This document shows, in pieces, positions 36,013 through 47,167 of a DNA stretch of 64,000 nucleotides. The position numbers were made by a program, and so were the translations under genes. Each line of letters starts with the position of its first letter. Position 1 is the stretch's first letter. Below the pieces are notes generated by a model that was given only the letters and a program-made list of their open reading frames with translations, ran no database searches and was not told where the DNA came from. Where the stretch lies: positions 2,264,615 through 2,328,614 of the forward strand of contig NW_006920413.1 in assembly GCF_000344685.1 (NCBI RefSeq), given 5' to 3'. This stretch comes from Gloeophyllum trabeum ATCC 11539. Its lineage: Eukaryota > Basidiomycota > Agaricomycetes > Gloeophyllales > Gloeophyllaceae.

Positions 36013-37351
36013 ATGTCCCATACAAGCCTCCTCTACCCTCTGCTATACTGTGCATTCATGTCCCTCGGATCTGTGAATGGCCAACTGGTCGCTGCAGATG
36101 TACTGGCTTCCCAGTATTCCTTGGCGACTAGCACTAGCCTCGCATTCCCCTCAGCTACGCAAAGTAATTCTGACACTCAGTCTTTCCTCGTGTCCAACTG
36201 GGGATTGAGCAAAGGCCGAATCCAAAACGGCGCCTCTGATCTGCAGTTCGTCAATGACCCATTTGCGAATGACCCCGCCCCCGGGGCTTCAAGCAATCCC
36301 GATGTTTCCGGGCCTGTCTTGCAAGTGACTTATCCTAACGGCAGTTACTCCCATGACACTGGCGGTGCTCAGCTCTACTCCCTGTGGAACGCATCGGACT
36401 CCTCCTTCTTATCTATGATGGTATCGTACGAGATAGCCTTTGATTCCGGGTTCGACTGGGTACAGGGAGGCAAGCTGCCGGGGCTTAGGGGTGGTCCTAA
36501 CCCCGATGGCTGCTCGGGCGGGAGCAATGCCACGGATGGCTCTGATTGCTTCAGCACCCGACTTATGTGGCGGAAGCAAGGTGAAGGAGAAAGTACGTCC
36601 GCATCGCAATTAATCCCATCTTGAAATTCATGAAGTGTAGTCTATGCGTACATCCCAACTTCTAACGGGATTTGCAAAGAAAATGATATAATATGCAACT
36701 CTGACTTCGGTACTAGCATAGATCGTGGAGCTTTCAGCTTCGCGAGTGGGCAGTAAGTCTCGGAACTTGCACCGCAGTTGACTCTGAATGATTGACGTTT
36801 CACCTAGATGGAATAGGATCACTCTTCTGGTTCAGTTAAATAATCCGGTAAACGTGGCGAACGGCTTCGTGTCGTTATAGTCAGTGTGACCCATGATCCC
36901 GACGTTGCAATAAGCTAACCGGTATCTTCACAGTTACAACGATGTCCATGCGATATCGCAAGATAAATTGCAATTGCGAAGCAGCGACGTTGTTACCGCC
37001 GGCGGGTTGTATCTATCGTAAGTGACCCGCCTCATGATTTTCCACCGTTTTACTCACCTCGTATCTTCTTGTATTCAGCACCTTCTTCGGAGGTGGGAAT
37101 TCAATGGAAGTACGGTCTATTGCGACTAACGGAATTACCTTGCAGGAAGCGATTATTCATGGGCGACACCCCAGACCACTCACACGTACTTCCGTAACTT
37201 CCGCCTATGGGGGAGCTCTTCACCCTCGAATCTGACTGGTTCCAAAGTTAGTGCTGCGAATAAACTGAGTAGTGTGGAGTCGCGCGTCCGCTTGCTTTTC
37301 TTGCCCTGGATACCTTTCGCAGCCGTATTCTGTGCCGCAGGTGTGCTTTGA
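36013..37351 (+). CDS. PL14-like polysaccharide lyase, secreted, with hydrophobic C-terminus
   Basis: Predicted extracellular polyuronate lyase; fungal relatives are annotated as PL14 (alginate/glucuronan lyase-like). An N-terminal signal peptide is clear (MSHTSLLYPLLYCAFMSLGS, then VNGQLVAADV). The beta-jelly-roll core shows DSGFDWVQGGKLPGLRGG, TRLMWRKQGEGE, spliced to YAYIPTSNGICKENDIICNS and GAFSFASGQ, then WNRITLLVQLNNPVNVANG, YYNDVHAISQDKLQLRSSDV and GLYLSTFFGG/SDYSWATPQT. About six exons; each join keeps frame, including a GTCAGT donor after FVSLY. The last exon runs on through NLTGSKVSAANK into a hydrophobic tail (LLFLPWIPFAAVFCAAGVL) and stops at 37349-37351, which could be a GPI or membrane anchor. 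Specificity is unknown; the PL14 call rests on recognised wording and is moderately secure. Confidence 0.78.
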
Positions 37352-38989
37352 CGTCTTCGCCGGAATCCAAATCTGCGTTTATACGGTCGACCTACCTTAT
37401 CTCCCTACATACCGCATCATCACTGCTCTGAGAATGATTCTGCGCTCTTGTGGTGTATTTGTCACACGTCCTATTGCACTGATCAAGACTTCACACGCGC
37501 CGATAAGCTCAGGCTCCGTCTACTTGACATAGGAAGGCGTTTCTTCCCGGGATCCGCAGAGGTTCTAGGGAAGAACTGAGGACGTGAAGAACGAAGTGTC
37601 TCTGAACAATGGAAGATTCATCGTCAAAGAACGCAGGAGGTGAGTGCTTCCACAGATCTCATCGGCATTGAGTGGTACGTATCTCTCTCAGCCTGAGCAC
37701 GTTGGCGTTTACTGCTCAGGCTACATACACGAAATCCTGGAATACTTAGAGTATCGCTAGCCGTGGATAAGAAGGCCTAGCGCCTAGATAGGCATGGCCA
37801 CTGCCAGGTGCAGTTCCCAAATGTTCGGATCACTCCAAACATTCACCGAGGGCCAGGAGGTTATGGTTACTGCTTTGACAAGTTTAAACCTTCAGTCATC
37901 AGCAACTGGGCTTCACAAGTCCGCAGTTCCACTTTACACTTACACGAAGTTGCGGGTATGGTGTGTGCGACTGACGGGCTTACACGGTTGCAGGATGAAA
38001 GGCGCCATCTGCATCAATCCAGTCGACAAGCAATTATGGGTACACCAAGGATAGATTCCTTGGCTGAGGCGATTCCGAGCGACGTGCTCCAGGTCGACCT
38101 TTCTCGGCCTGGGAGTGAAATCGGGACGCAGCTTCCTGCCCTGAACCAGTTCTACAGCTTGATCGCAGTAAGGAGTACGCGGAAAGTCCTCCGACCTCCT
38201 CCTGGAATGCGGTAACATTCCACCGAGGATCCCTTGCAGCTGTGCCTCGGGCTAGGGGTGCTCCATGGCTGGCTTGATGTCGCTCCACTTCACATCATAG
38301 ACCATCCTAACTAACGGCCGTAGGTCGAGCGGCACGGTTCATGTCGAGGGTGCTTAGAATGGGCGGAACCTTCGTACGTATGTAAATGGCTTCACGACTA
38401 TCGTTCGACGCGGTCACATCGGCTGTCAAGAAGGACCTACAAGGACTAGGGAAGGCGGTATCGGCGATGCGAAACCGTAGCGGAACATTACTGAGAAACG
38501 GACTAGTCTTCGCCGATACGCAGCAACCCAGGGCTGTTATCCACAAGTCTGCAGATGCAAAAGGTGTCAAAAGTTAGACGTTCGAATTCATACACCATGC
38601 TCTATTCATGTCCAACAATCAACCATGCCAGTGGTTCTCGGAGTTGGCAAAGAAGCCGCCGTCATGCGCATCAAAACTACATCAGGGAAAAGCGTATTGA
38701 TCCCACTGATCCGAGACCCCACTTCAAGGTCCACAGCCACAAGTGTCAAAGTCAAGTGGCCGCAGTGAGCGGTGGAACCGCCGGGCTGTACGATCATGTT
38801 GCATAGAGTTATCGAAGCCAGCCGCTTAGGGTGCGATGATGGCTCCATCCTGTGGCGGACCATTGCGATGTATATGAATATCTGCGCCTTGGTGGCCCGC
38901 CCGCCTCTCTCCTCCCCTCACCCTGAGCCCGCCTCCGTACGGTAAGGACCGCTCCTGACCGTCCCACTGTGCTACCTGGTGTGCTTAGC
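37352..38989. other. Gene-poor region, no recognisable gene
   Basis: About 1.6 kb with open frames up to 135 codons, none with a recognisable motif or consistent splice partners. It includes the promoter side of the single-pass protein gene at its right end. Confidence 0.45.
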
Positions 38990-40281
38990 ATGGCACCAGC
39001 CAATGTCCACGTAAGTGATTTCAGTGCAGTAGATTCCTCTTCAATTGATTCATATTGCATCAGACATTATCCAAGCGCGAGAGCACAACTCTGGCCGCCC
39101 CCATTATTGTGGGGATTGTCGCGGGGGTTGTAGCTTTCTTCCTCATACTCCCGCTTGCATGGCTCCTCGTCTGGAGGCGATGGAAGAGGCAGCAAGTGCA
39201 TAAGAAGCAGCCTCAGCCAGTGCGGCGCATGAGCTTGGATTCTAAATCTAGCTTCGACCTCCCACCCGGGCTGTCGAAGATTGTTCCCGATCCACCTTTA
39301 CCCTCACCAAAGAGCGAGTCCAGATACTTTTCGATGCTATCGTCTCTCCAGCGCTCGCCGTTGCTGCGGGACTCGGAGATATGTCCGCCATCCTTGGCGC
39401 CGCCTTCATCCCGCAATCCCCCAGGGCTTGCAACCCATTCACGACCTCCGTCGATCGATGAAGAGTCCGAGAAGTACACGCTTGCGGTAGCTAAGCGGTT
39501 AAGTACCAGATCGGCGCTGATGCGCTTCAAGCCCAGCCTCAGCCGCTCGAGTTCGACCACCTCCGCGAGTGTCTACTCCGTCGCGTCCGCCCCAATATCC
39601 GAGCACGAGCGCATCCTCATGCAGGCGTCTCTCCAGCCTATGCCTGTTTCAGCACCAGCATGGATGGCTTCGATGCCGAGACCCGAGATGGGAGCAGGTG
39701 CGTCCGCGCCCGCGCCAGCGGGGAGGGTGACTGGTGTCAGACCGTTGCCGCCCATTCTCATCCCTGGAAATGGGAAGACATCCCAGCCAGCGGGTCGTCG
39801 TCTCAGCGCGCAAGTGCGCAAGCTGCCGGCCATTCCGGATACGGCGTCCTCGAATGACCACTCTCGCCCGCTATCCATGGATCTTGATTTCCCAGTGATG
39901 GCACCTACCCCATCCACCGACGATGGAAGCCAAAGGGATTCGCCTGCGCGTCCCAAATCTCACACATCTTGGGCTCCTGCACTTGACATCTCTTCGTTTG
40001 CGGCGGCTGGTCGTTCAATAATGAGTTTCGTGGCCCCAGCCTCCCCCGCCCCATCACCCGCTCCCTCCGACTCTACAGGGTCCACCATCAGACCTTGGCA
40101 GCCACAAATACCGCCTGTTGCACCGCTTTTTATAGCAACGCGTACCAGCGCCGTCCTACCCGATCGGGAGGGGTTGTCGGCCTCGCCACCTCACGTCTTG
40201 CCTACGCTCCAGGCTCCTCCGGACGTGCCGGCCCCGTCGGTGCCTGCTAGGTCGCCCATGCGTGGAGCGTTTGCGGTGTAA
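38990..40281 (+). CDS. Single-pass membrane protein with long disordered cytosolic tail
   Basis: No family recognised. A short first exon (ATG at 38990, MAPANVH) splices by GTAAGT at about 39011 to CAG at about 39062, phase 0, into TLSKRESTTL. A single membrane span follows at once (IIVGIVAGVVAFFLILPLAW), then a basic stop-transfer stretch (VWRRWKRQQVHKKQ). The remaining about 350 residues are rich in Ser, Pro and Ala (for example SPAPSPAPSDSTGS) with no folded domain. The outer part is only about 18 residues and no signal peptide is visible, so the topology is not certain. Proteins of this type in agaricomycetes resemble mid-size membrane sensors or scaffolds, but no function is claimed. Stop TAA at 40279-40281. 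Confidence 0.75.
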
Positions 40282-40922
40282 ACTGTGCTCACGATTAAAC
40301 GCCCGTCACTTATTTATTAGTGCATATCTGATCGTTATGATTCGCAAGTGTACATTACCTTCAACTCGGACTTGGCGACTTGCATGAACGCTGGACCATT
40401 TTCACCGTAGCTGCTGCTCTGACTTACGCCCTGTTACGCTCTTTTGTAAATTATTTATTCTCATTACCGTAGAGTCCATGTGTGCACTAATAGCTTTGCG
40501 ATACATAGCAATTATGTTCCTCCTGCCAGCAGGAAGCTGTAATGAAATCCATTCGTGTTGATGCCACTTGAGTAGGGTACAAAAGAATATATGCATGCGA
40601 TGCGATGTCAGGTTAATACCCTCCCACGAGAAGAAACATTTTGGAAAGCATCTTCAGGACTAAGACGCAGGTATTGGTTTCTCTAGCCCAGAAGGTGTTC
40701 CCGCCACAGCGACCAAATGAGGTGGTCCGAGTCGGGTCCACGGAGTACCCAGTGGACCTCCGGGTGACTATATAAGCGGCTCAGGTCTAAATTTGGAAAT
40801 AGACGCGTCTCATTGGACCTGCGTAATGGCGGCCAAGATCTCAGGCGACGCCGACGAATCCGGTGCGGTCGTTCCCAATGCATATGATGTGAGCTCTCTT
40901 ACACTTACGCGCCTCCTTCGCC
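40282..40922. other. Spacer with HEM15 promoter
   Basis: 641 nt between the single-pass protein and ferrochelatase. No gene is seen. A TATA-like element is annotated separately. Confidence 0.5.
40769..40776 (+). promoter_or_regulatory. TATA-like box upstream of HEM15
   Basis: TATATAAG about 150 nt before the predicted HEM15 start, in otherwise GC-rich sequence. Placement suits a core promoter; function not shown. Confidence 0.45.
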
Positions 40923-42382
40923 ATGTCTCTCGTACCGAGGACGAGTGCGCTCACCCGCGCGTTGGCACGTTCGTATGCGACCCTGCAGGCGGCCCCGCGC
41001 TCCGGCAAGAGGTGAGAGCGCCTTGTACTGAGTCCGGGAACGCGTACTGACATGTATGCAGCCCGACAGGTACGCAGGAATATTTGTGCGGTTTTCTATG
41101 ACTGGGCTGAAAGATTCTTGGAAGCCATCGTTATGCTGAATATGGGAGGGCCTTCGACGGTGCGTATACGCGTGTGTGCCATGCTGCATTGTATTGAATC
41201 GAAATGGGCGTCTGTCATGTGAAGGTTACGGAGACCCACGATTTTCTCAAGAATCTCTTCCTCGACGGCGACCTCATCCCCCTGCCCTTTCAGAAGTACC
41301 TCGCACCTATTATCGCGAAGCGGCGTACCCCCCAGATCGAAAAGCAATATGCTGATATCGGCGGGGGTTCACCCATTCTGCGCTACACGCAAATCCAGGG
41401 CCAGGGCATGGCATCTCTCCTGGACGAACTCAGCCCTGAGACGGCGCCGCACAAGAGTTACGTCGCGTTTCGGTACGCGAAACCATTGACGACGGAGACA
41501 ATCCGACAGATGAAGGAGGATGGGGTGAGGCGCGCGGTCGCCTTCACGCAGTACCCGCAGTACAGCTGCAGCACGACCGGAAGCAGCTTGAATGAGCTGT
41601 ATAGGAAGGGCAGGAGTGGTGAGACTGGGGAAGGGGTGGAATGGAGCGTGATTGATCGCTGGGGCACGCATCCTGGGTTCATCGAGGTATGTTCGCTGCT
41701 TGTCAGGACCATTGCTTTTGTAACACCGACGTGACGTGGTGGTAGGCAGTTGCGCAGAACATTGAGCGAGCCCTTCAAAAGTTCCCTGCATCAGTCCGCT
41801 CGTCTGTCGTGCTCCTCTTCTCCGCGCACTCCCTCCCGATGTCCGTCGTGAACCGTGGCGATCCTTACATCCTGGAAGTCTCGTCGTCCGTAAACGCCGT
41901 CATGGACCGTCTAGGGCACTCCAATCCGTACCGTCTAGTATGGCAAAGTCAAGTCGGTCCGTCGGCATGGATGGGAATGCAGACCGGCGAGGCGCTCAAG
42001 GGCTTGGCCAGGCTGGGAAGAAAGAGAGCAGTCCTGGTCCCAATTGCTTTCACCAGCGATCATATTGAGACGCTGTACGAATTGGACCTGGAGTACGCGA
42101 AGGAGGCCAAGGAGGTGGGTGTCCCTGTCTTTCTCTAAGAAATTTTCCTAGACACTGAATACTCTCCTTGTCCAGCACGGCATGGAAGTCGTCCGCGCCG
42201 AGTCCCTGAACGATTCCCCGGTGTTTATTCGTGCACTGGCCGATATCGCGGCTGACCATCTGAAAAAGTACCACGCGGGACAAATCGGCCCTACTTCGAT
42301 ACAGATGGGACTTCGCTGTCCCGGCTGCACGAACGTCGTCTGCGCGCAGCAAAAGACGTGGTTCGCGAGGGCCGGTCGATGA
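40923..42382 (+). CDS. HEM15: Ferrochelatase, mitochondrial
   Basis: Inserts ferrous iron into protoporphyrin IX, the last step of haem synthesis, at the mitochondrial inner membrane. Six exons: 40923-41011, 41062-41069, 41125-41159, 41225-41686, 41746-42114, 42176-42382; they total 1170 nt, 389 residues. Exon one encodes a basic presequence ([20 protein letters not shown]). The 8-nt second exon links it in frame to [13 protein letters not shown], the family opening. Core motifs follow: [56 protein letters not shown] (active-site His) and [19 protein letters not shown]. The C-terminus has [21 protein letters not shown]-x2-C-x4-C plus the Cys in YSCSTTG is the ligand set of the [2Fe-2S] ferrochelatases, absent from the S. 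cerevisiae enzyme. Intact. Confidence 0.97.
41062..41069 (+). other. HEM15: 8-nt micro-exon in HEM15
   Basis: CCCGACAG between AG at 41060-41061 and GTACGC at 41070. Exon one ends in phase 2; this exon then gives SPT and leaves one base that pairs with CC at 41125 to give Ala, restoring [18 protein letters not shown]. Skipping it breaks the frame. Confidence 0.8.
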
Positions 42383-42626
42383 AGGTTGTCATACGCGTTA
42401 CTTCGCGTTCTCGGGAGAAATCGTGCTTTTCTTCAGTATTTTGGACTATCTTGTAGCGCTAGGGGGGTTTCTGACTTATCCAGTAATAGATTTAAACTCG
42501 TTGTTTGCTTGCTGTATCACACCTCCAGTCATACACAACACGCGGTAATAAGACGCTATATTGACAATCTTCTATAATACGCCGTCTATACACAGTTGTA
42601 TTGCCGTCTGCGCGCTGCTCCAGCAA

Positions 42627-44219
42627 TTACGAGAACCCCATAGCCATGGTCTGCCACTCTTGCTGCACCAACTCCCGTCTGATAACCTCCAACGGGACCC
42701 TATCACTCCTATCAACCCCATACCCCCTCGGCGCCGGCTCCCGCCCAGAGCTCACAAACGCACACAACCTCGCCGCCCCCCTCGCCAACGACGCCACGAG
42801 CCCGCCCCGGCCTCCCTCGCTCGAGCCGCTGCTGGACCGCGAGCGCGCGCCGCCCATGAGCGCGTCGTCCCGGAAGCCGGGGATGTACGGCGGGTGGCGG
42901 TAGTGCCGGACGAGCAGCGGGTCGTGCGTCGCGTACGGCGGAAGGTCCTCCGCGATGGCCGCGGGGTCGGCGTCCAGGTAGGCGTCCATGTCGCGCCGCG
43001 CGAAGAGCGGCGCGCGCCGGTAGTCGCGCTGGGTGTAGCGCGGCGGGGGCTCGGCGGGGTCGTAGGAAGGCGAGCGGTGGCGGCGGCGGCGGTGGGAAGA
43101 GGGATGGCGGCGGTGGGTGTAGAGGTCGGCGTTTGCGGGGGCGCGCCGGGAGGGGATGGGGAGGTCGTGTGCAGCGTCGGACAGCGGGTCAAAATGGGGG
43201 TTGGGATAGGCGGCTTCGCCGAAGTTGGGGTGCCGCCGGCCGTGGTGGACGTATGCCTGTGGGTCGGGGCTGTAGATGCGGCTGCTGTGGTCGTTCTCGG
43301 GGTTGGGCGCAGGGGGCGGGGGGCTGTTAAGGCTGACCGGTGGGGGCGTTGGCACAATGTCGGGATGCTGCGCGGGGAGGGCGGTGGTGAATTCAGGGAA
43401 GGCGGGGGGTGTGGGTGTAGAGGAGCCGGGGGTTCGGGAGAGGCCTGGAGGGAATATGAGACCTAGGCCTAGGGTGGTTCGCCCGCGAGTGCTGGTACGG
43501 TCGCGCGAAGTGTGGTTCGCGTCTATGGAAGGGCTGTCGTTGTGAGGCTCTTCGGGGGTGACAGGAGCGGATGAACAGAGCGGAACATTCTCTCCGGTGT
43601 AAGGGAAGTGAGGTTCAGCCGTGTCGAGATTGACCGGGGACACGGCTTCGTCAGCAGTGGTTGAACCATCCTCAATGTGTTGCACCCCAGGTGTTAAATG
43701 GGTAGCAGTTCCTGCATCCGGTTCCGGACCAGAATGGGTATCGGTGTGAGTGGTATCAGCGTCAGATGTATTCGGTACGTGAGCATGATGAGTGGTATCT
43801 TCCGTAGCTTGGGTATCTATTGAGGAACGAGCCTACGGAAAGGCAACAGGGAGGGCCACAAAGGAAACATGTTGAATATCACAGTCTAGCAGAGGGTGCC
43901 TGTACGCACCTGCTCGTTGCGCATGCCGCAAAACTGGCACGTACATCCTTCGACTTGGTGCGTCTCCGCCAGGAAGTTGTGGAGAAGCTGTAAGGTCGAG
44001 CATATCAAAATTGATGCCGCGAGCACTACGGATAGCTAACTTACGACGGGGTCAACCGGTCTGGTAGGAACCTGTCCTTGATTCTGCGGAGTGTCTGATG
44101 AGAACTGCGCCGAGAGAGACGAAGCACACACTTACCTCACGAGGACTGGCATGTAATGACGGGGTCTTCGGGGTGTCAGCGTCGTACGCCCTCTTCATGA
44201 TGTTGAAGACAGCGAACAT
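42627..44219 (-). CDS. Disordered protein with N-terminal CxCxxC motif, unknown function
   Basis: No family recognised. ATG at 44219 opens MFAVFNIMKRAYDADTPKTP. Small exons follow: LLHNFLAETHQVEGC with the motif GCTCQFCGMRNEQ (C-x-C-x2-C), then a long last exon. The latter begins ARSSIDTQATEDTTHHAHVP and carries about 400 residues rich in Pro, Ser, His and Arg, with no folded domain except perhaps a short helical C-terminus (VPLEVIRRELVQQEWQTM). Stop at 42627-42629. GC content of the last exon is high, so long shadow frames exist on the other strand. The short Cys motif could bind a metal. It is tail-to-tail with HEM15 (about 245 nt) and head-to-head with NAR1. Exon borders in the 5' part are inferred. 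Confidence 0.65.
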
Positions 44220-44976
44220 TCTGGCTGTCGAGGATGACGAGCGTTAGGTGGTACTTGGGATGGGCGCCTGGCCAAGCTGATGTAAATCCTTGTGTTGTAC
44301 GGTTAGAAAGGAAGAGTCAGTGGGTCGAGAAGAGCGCCAGCGGAGGCCATTTTATACTGGGCCAGCGCGGTCCGAGAGGGAACGGGGAAGGGTAGAGCGC
44401 CTCTGTCCACGACGCCGTTCCATTTCGGACCGCGTCGCGAATGCGCTCGATTACGAATCCGACCGCGATCTTGCAGGGGGAAGGGGCGGGCCAGGAAGTG
44501 ATATATTGGGCGAACGGGTAGCGACGTTCCGCGAGCCATTTGGTTGAGAGTGAAGGCCATCCATCGATCCGCTCAGACGCTCGCCGGGACCGCATAGAGG
44601 ACATGCCAAGGCGTATATTGTGGTACACAAGTCCAATAAAAGCCTGCATAAGCCATACACGCGAGATACGGAGTGCCAGTGCAAGTTCTGTGCAAGTTCT
44701 GTCTGAGCACGACGTATGAGCTTTAGCATTGAAGCGTTAGTCGACTTGCAGAATTCGCAGAGACATCCTCCGTCCACCTTGGGGACGGCGCTGGGTGCGT
44801 AAGCTCAGGCAAAGCACTGGAAGAAACGAAAGACGATCCGAGTGTGGCGTGAATTTGTCGATCGCAATCGGCGCGTCTTCCAAAAGCCCTTTGTCAGACA
44901 ACAGCAAATACCGACCAAGCTTTTACCGCCACGGTACTCTGCCAGGTGCTGCAACCAAGGTCTGTCTCTCGCCGCC
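44220..44976. other. Divergent region between the Cys-motif gene and NAR1
   Basis: 757 nt with no complete gene. On the minus strand near 44715-44790 a short frame reads KVDGGCLCEFCKSTNAS, similar to HQVEGCTCQFCGMRNEQ in the adjacent gene; it may be a relic or chance. Both promoters should lie here. Confidence 0.45.
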
Positions 44977-46952
44977 ATGGCTTTCTCTGGCGCCCTCGTA
45001 CGTCTGGTCTAACGTCTCTTTCGCAGAATGGAGGCACTGATCTGGGTGCTGTAGACCTTGACGGATCTCAACGACTACATTACCCCCTCTCAAGCATGCA
45101 TCAAACCGGTCGAGCAGCTAAACCCGGTCAAGGAAGCTGAAACGGAGCCTGGCGCAGCATCGGTGAGTGCACTGACATTATCGCAGACGCGAAGACGCTG
45201 ACACCGCTCAGACCGCAATCCGCATAGACTCGGGCGGCGCATACTATGAAGTATCGACGGAAGACACGTCCAGGTTCTCCGCAAAGAAGCTCGAGCCCGC
45301 GCAGATCAGCCTGAACGACTGCCTCGCCTGCAGCGGCTGCATCACCTCCGCCGAGTCCGTCCTCATCACCCTCCAGTCCCACACCGAGGTCCTCAACTTC
45401 CTCGCGGCCAACCCGCCGCCCTCCGATCCCGCGCACAAGGTCCCCGTGCTGTCCGTATCCCCGCAGAGCCTCGCCTCGCTCGCCGCGTCCCTCGCATCGT
45501 CGTCGTCCTCGCCCCGCCCGATTCCCCTGCCCCAGATCCTCGCGCGCATCCGCAAGTTCGCGAGGGAGGTCCTCGGCTTCGAGCACGTCTGGGACACCAC
45601 CTTTGCGCGGCACCTCGCGCTGCTCGAGCACGTCCGCGAGTTCCGCGAGCGCAAGGCGCACTCAAGTTCGGCGGGGAGCGGGAGCGGCCGCGACGACGTC
45701 GGCCGCCTCCCGATGCTCGCGAGCGCGTGCCCCGGCTGGATCTGCTACGCGGAGAAGACGCACGCGGAGATGCTGCCCTTCATCGCGCGCACGAAGAGCC
45801 CGCAGCAGGTCATGGGCGCGCTCGTCAAGTACTGGCTCGCGCCCAAGTGGGGGAAACGGTGCGTCCTGCCTCCCCTCCGTGTCCCTTCCGTGCGCACTGC
45901 GGATCGCTGACGGAAATGGACGCAGCCCAGACGGGGTGTACCACGTCGCCCTCATGCCGTGCTACGACAAGAAGCTCGAGGCGTCCCGCTCGGACTTTTA
46001 CAACGAGCAGTACCACACGCGCGACGTCGACTGCGTGATCACGACCGGCGAGTTCGAGCGGCTCCTCCGCGAGAAGGGGTGCGACCTCTCCGTGCCCGTT
46101 CCCGACTCTGAAGAGGAGGAGGGCATCCCGGACCTGCTCGAGCACCGCGGCACGAGCTCCGGCAGCTACCTGCAGAGCATCATCGACGCGCTCTCCTCCT
46201 CCCCCTCGCATCCCCAAGACGGACTCACCCTCTCCACCTCGACGCTCCGCGCCGACCACACCACCTACACCCTCTCCGCCCGCGCCTCCGGGTCTTCCCA
46301 ACCCGTATTCAAGGGCGCGACGTGCTACGGCTTCCGCAACCTGCAGAACGTGGTGCGGCGCGTCGGGCGCGAGGGCGGCGTGCGCGTCGCGCGCGGGGCC
46401 GCGGGGCGCCTCGCTGCTTCCAGTCGGGGCGGCCGCAGCGCGAAGCGCATCGGCGGGCGCGAGGTGGGCGCGGGCGGGGGGGAGGAGAAGGCGTACGACT
46501 ACGTCGAGGTGATGGCGTGCCCCGGCGGGTGCGTGAACGGCGGCGGGCAGCTGAAGCCTCCGCCCGCGCTGGACGGGGAGGGGTTCGCGCGCGACTGGGC
46601 GGCGGACGGGGTCAAGCTCGAAGTGGACGGCGAGGCGGAGGGGGGGATGGAGGCGTCCGCGGGCGGGCGGGGCGAGGCGATCCAGGCGCGCTGGGGGAGC
46701 AAGGCGTGGACGCGCAGGGTCGAGGAGGCGTACTGGTCCCCGAGCTCCGAGGCGGCGAGTCCCCAGGAGAAGCGCGCGCGCGCGGACCGGCTGGCGGCGA
46801 GGGTGCTGGCGGAGATGTGCCGGCCTGACGGGGAGGTAAGGGACTGGATGGACACGATGGACGGGGAGGCGGAGGGACGCCGGAGGGAGTATTTCCGGAC
46901 TAGTTACCGCGCGGTGGAGAGCGAGGTGGTTGGGCTGGCGGTGAAGTGGTAG
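44977..46952 (+). CDS. NAR1: NAR1, cytosolic Fe-S cluster assembly (iron-only hydrogenase-like)
   Basis: Component of the cytosolic iron-sulfur assembly machinery that passes clusters from the Nbp35/Cfd1 scaffold to the CIA targeting complex. Four exons: 44977-44997, 45055-45162, 45212-45858, 45926-46952; 600 residues. It opens MAFSGALTLTDLNDYITPSQ, followed by CIKPVE. The N-terminal cluster ligands include the first Cys in ACIKP and LNDCLACSGCITSAES. The hydrogenase-like core has MLASACPGWICYAEKTH, SPQQVMGALVKYWLAPKWGK, VALMPCYDKKLEASRSDFYN and VDCVITTGEFERLL, and the last ligands are in EVMACPGGCVNGGGQLKPP. Between these are a Ser/Gly-rich insert after RERKAHSS and a Gly/Arg-rich insert after RNLQNVVRRV. 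It ends FRTSYRAVESEVVGLAVKW. Length is at the upper end for the family. The coding part is very GC-rich. All expected cysteine motifs are present. Confidence 0.96.
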
Positions 46953-47167
46953 CATAAGTATGCTCGCGCAGAGTGCTGTAGTGTAGTTTACAGATGTAGG
47001 CTGGGGTATGCATCGGGTGTGTCAATGACGTGATAGACATAAGGAATCCGGCCACGTGAAGTGAGCACTCGTATTACTGCGATATATACCGGGTATAACG
47101 GCGATAGGAATGTACGCGTCATTATACAAGAAATAAGTTACAATCCACCCATCCCCTCGTCTCTCCA

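Noticed and set aside
42561..43466. 301-codon plus-strand open frame rich in Arg, Val and Gly
   Set aside because: Shadow of the GC-rich last exon of the disordered minus-strand gene; composition typical of antisense frames.
40923..46952. Possible haem/Fe-S gene cluster formed by HEM15 and NAR1
   Set aside because: The genes are separated by an unrelated gene and several kb, and nothing in the sequence shows co-regulation; recorded only as a coincidence.
45825..46955. 376-codon minus-strand open frame
   Set aside because: Antisense to NAR1, whose frame shows the conserved Cys motifs.
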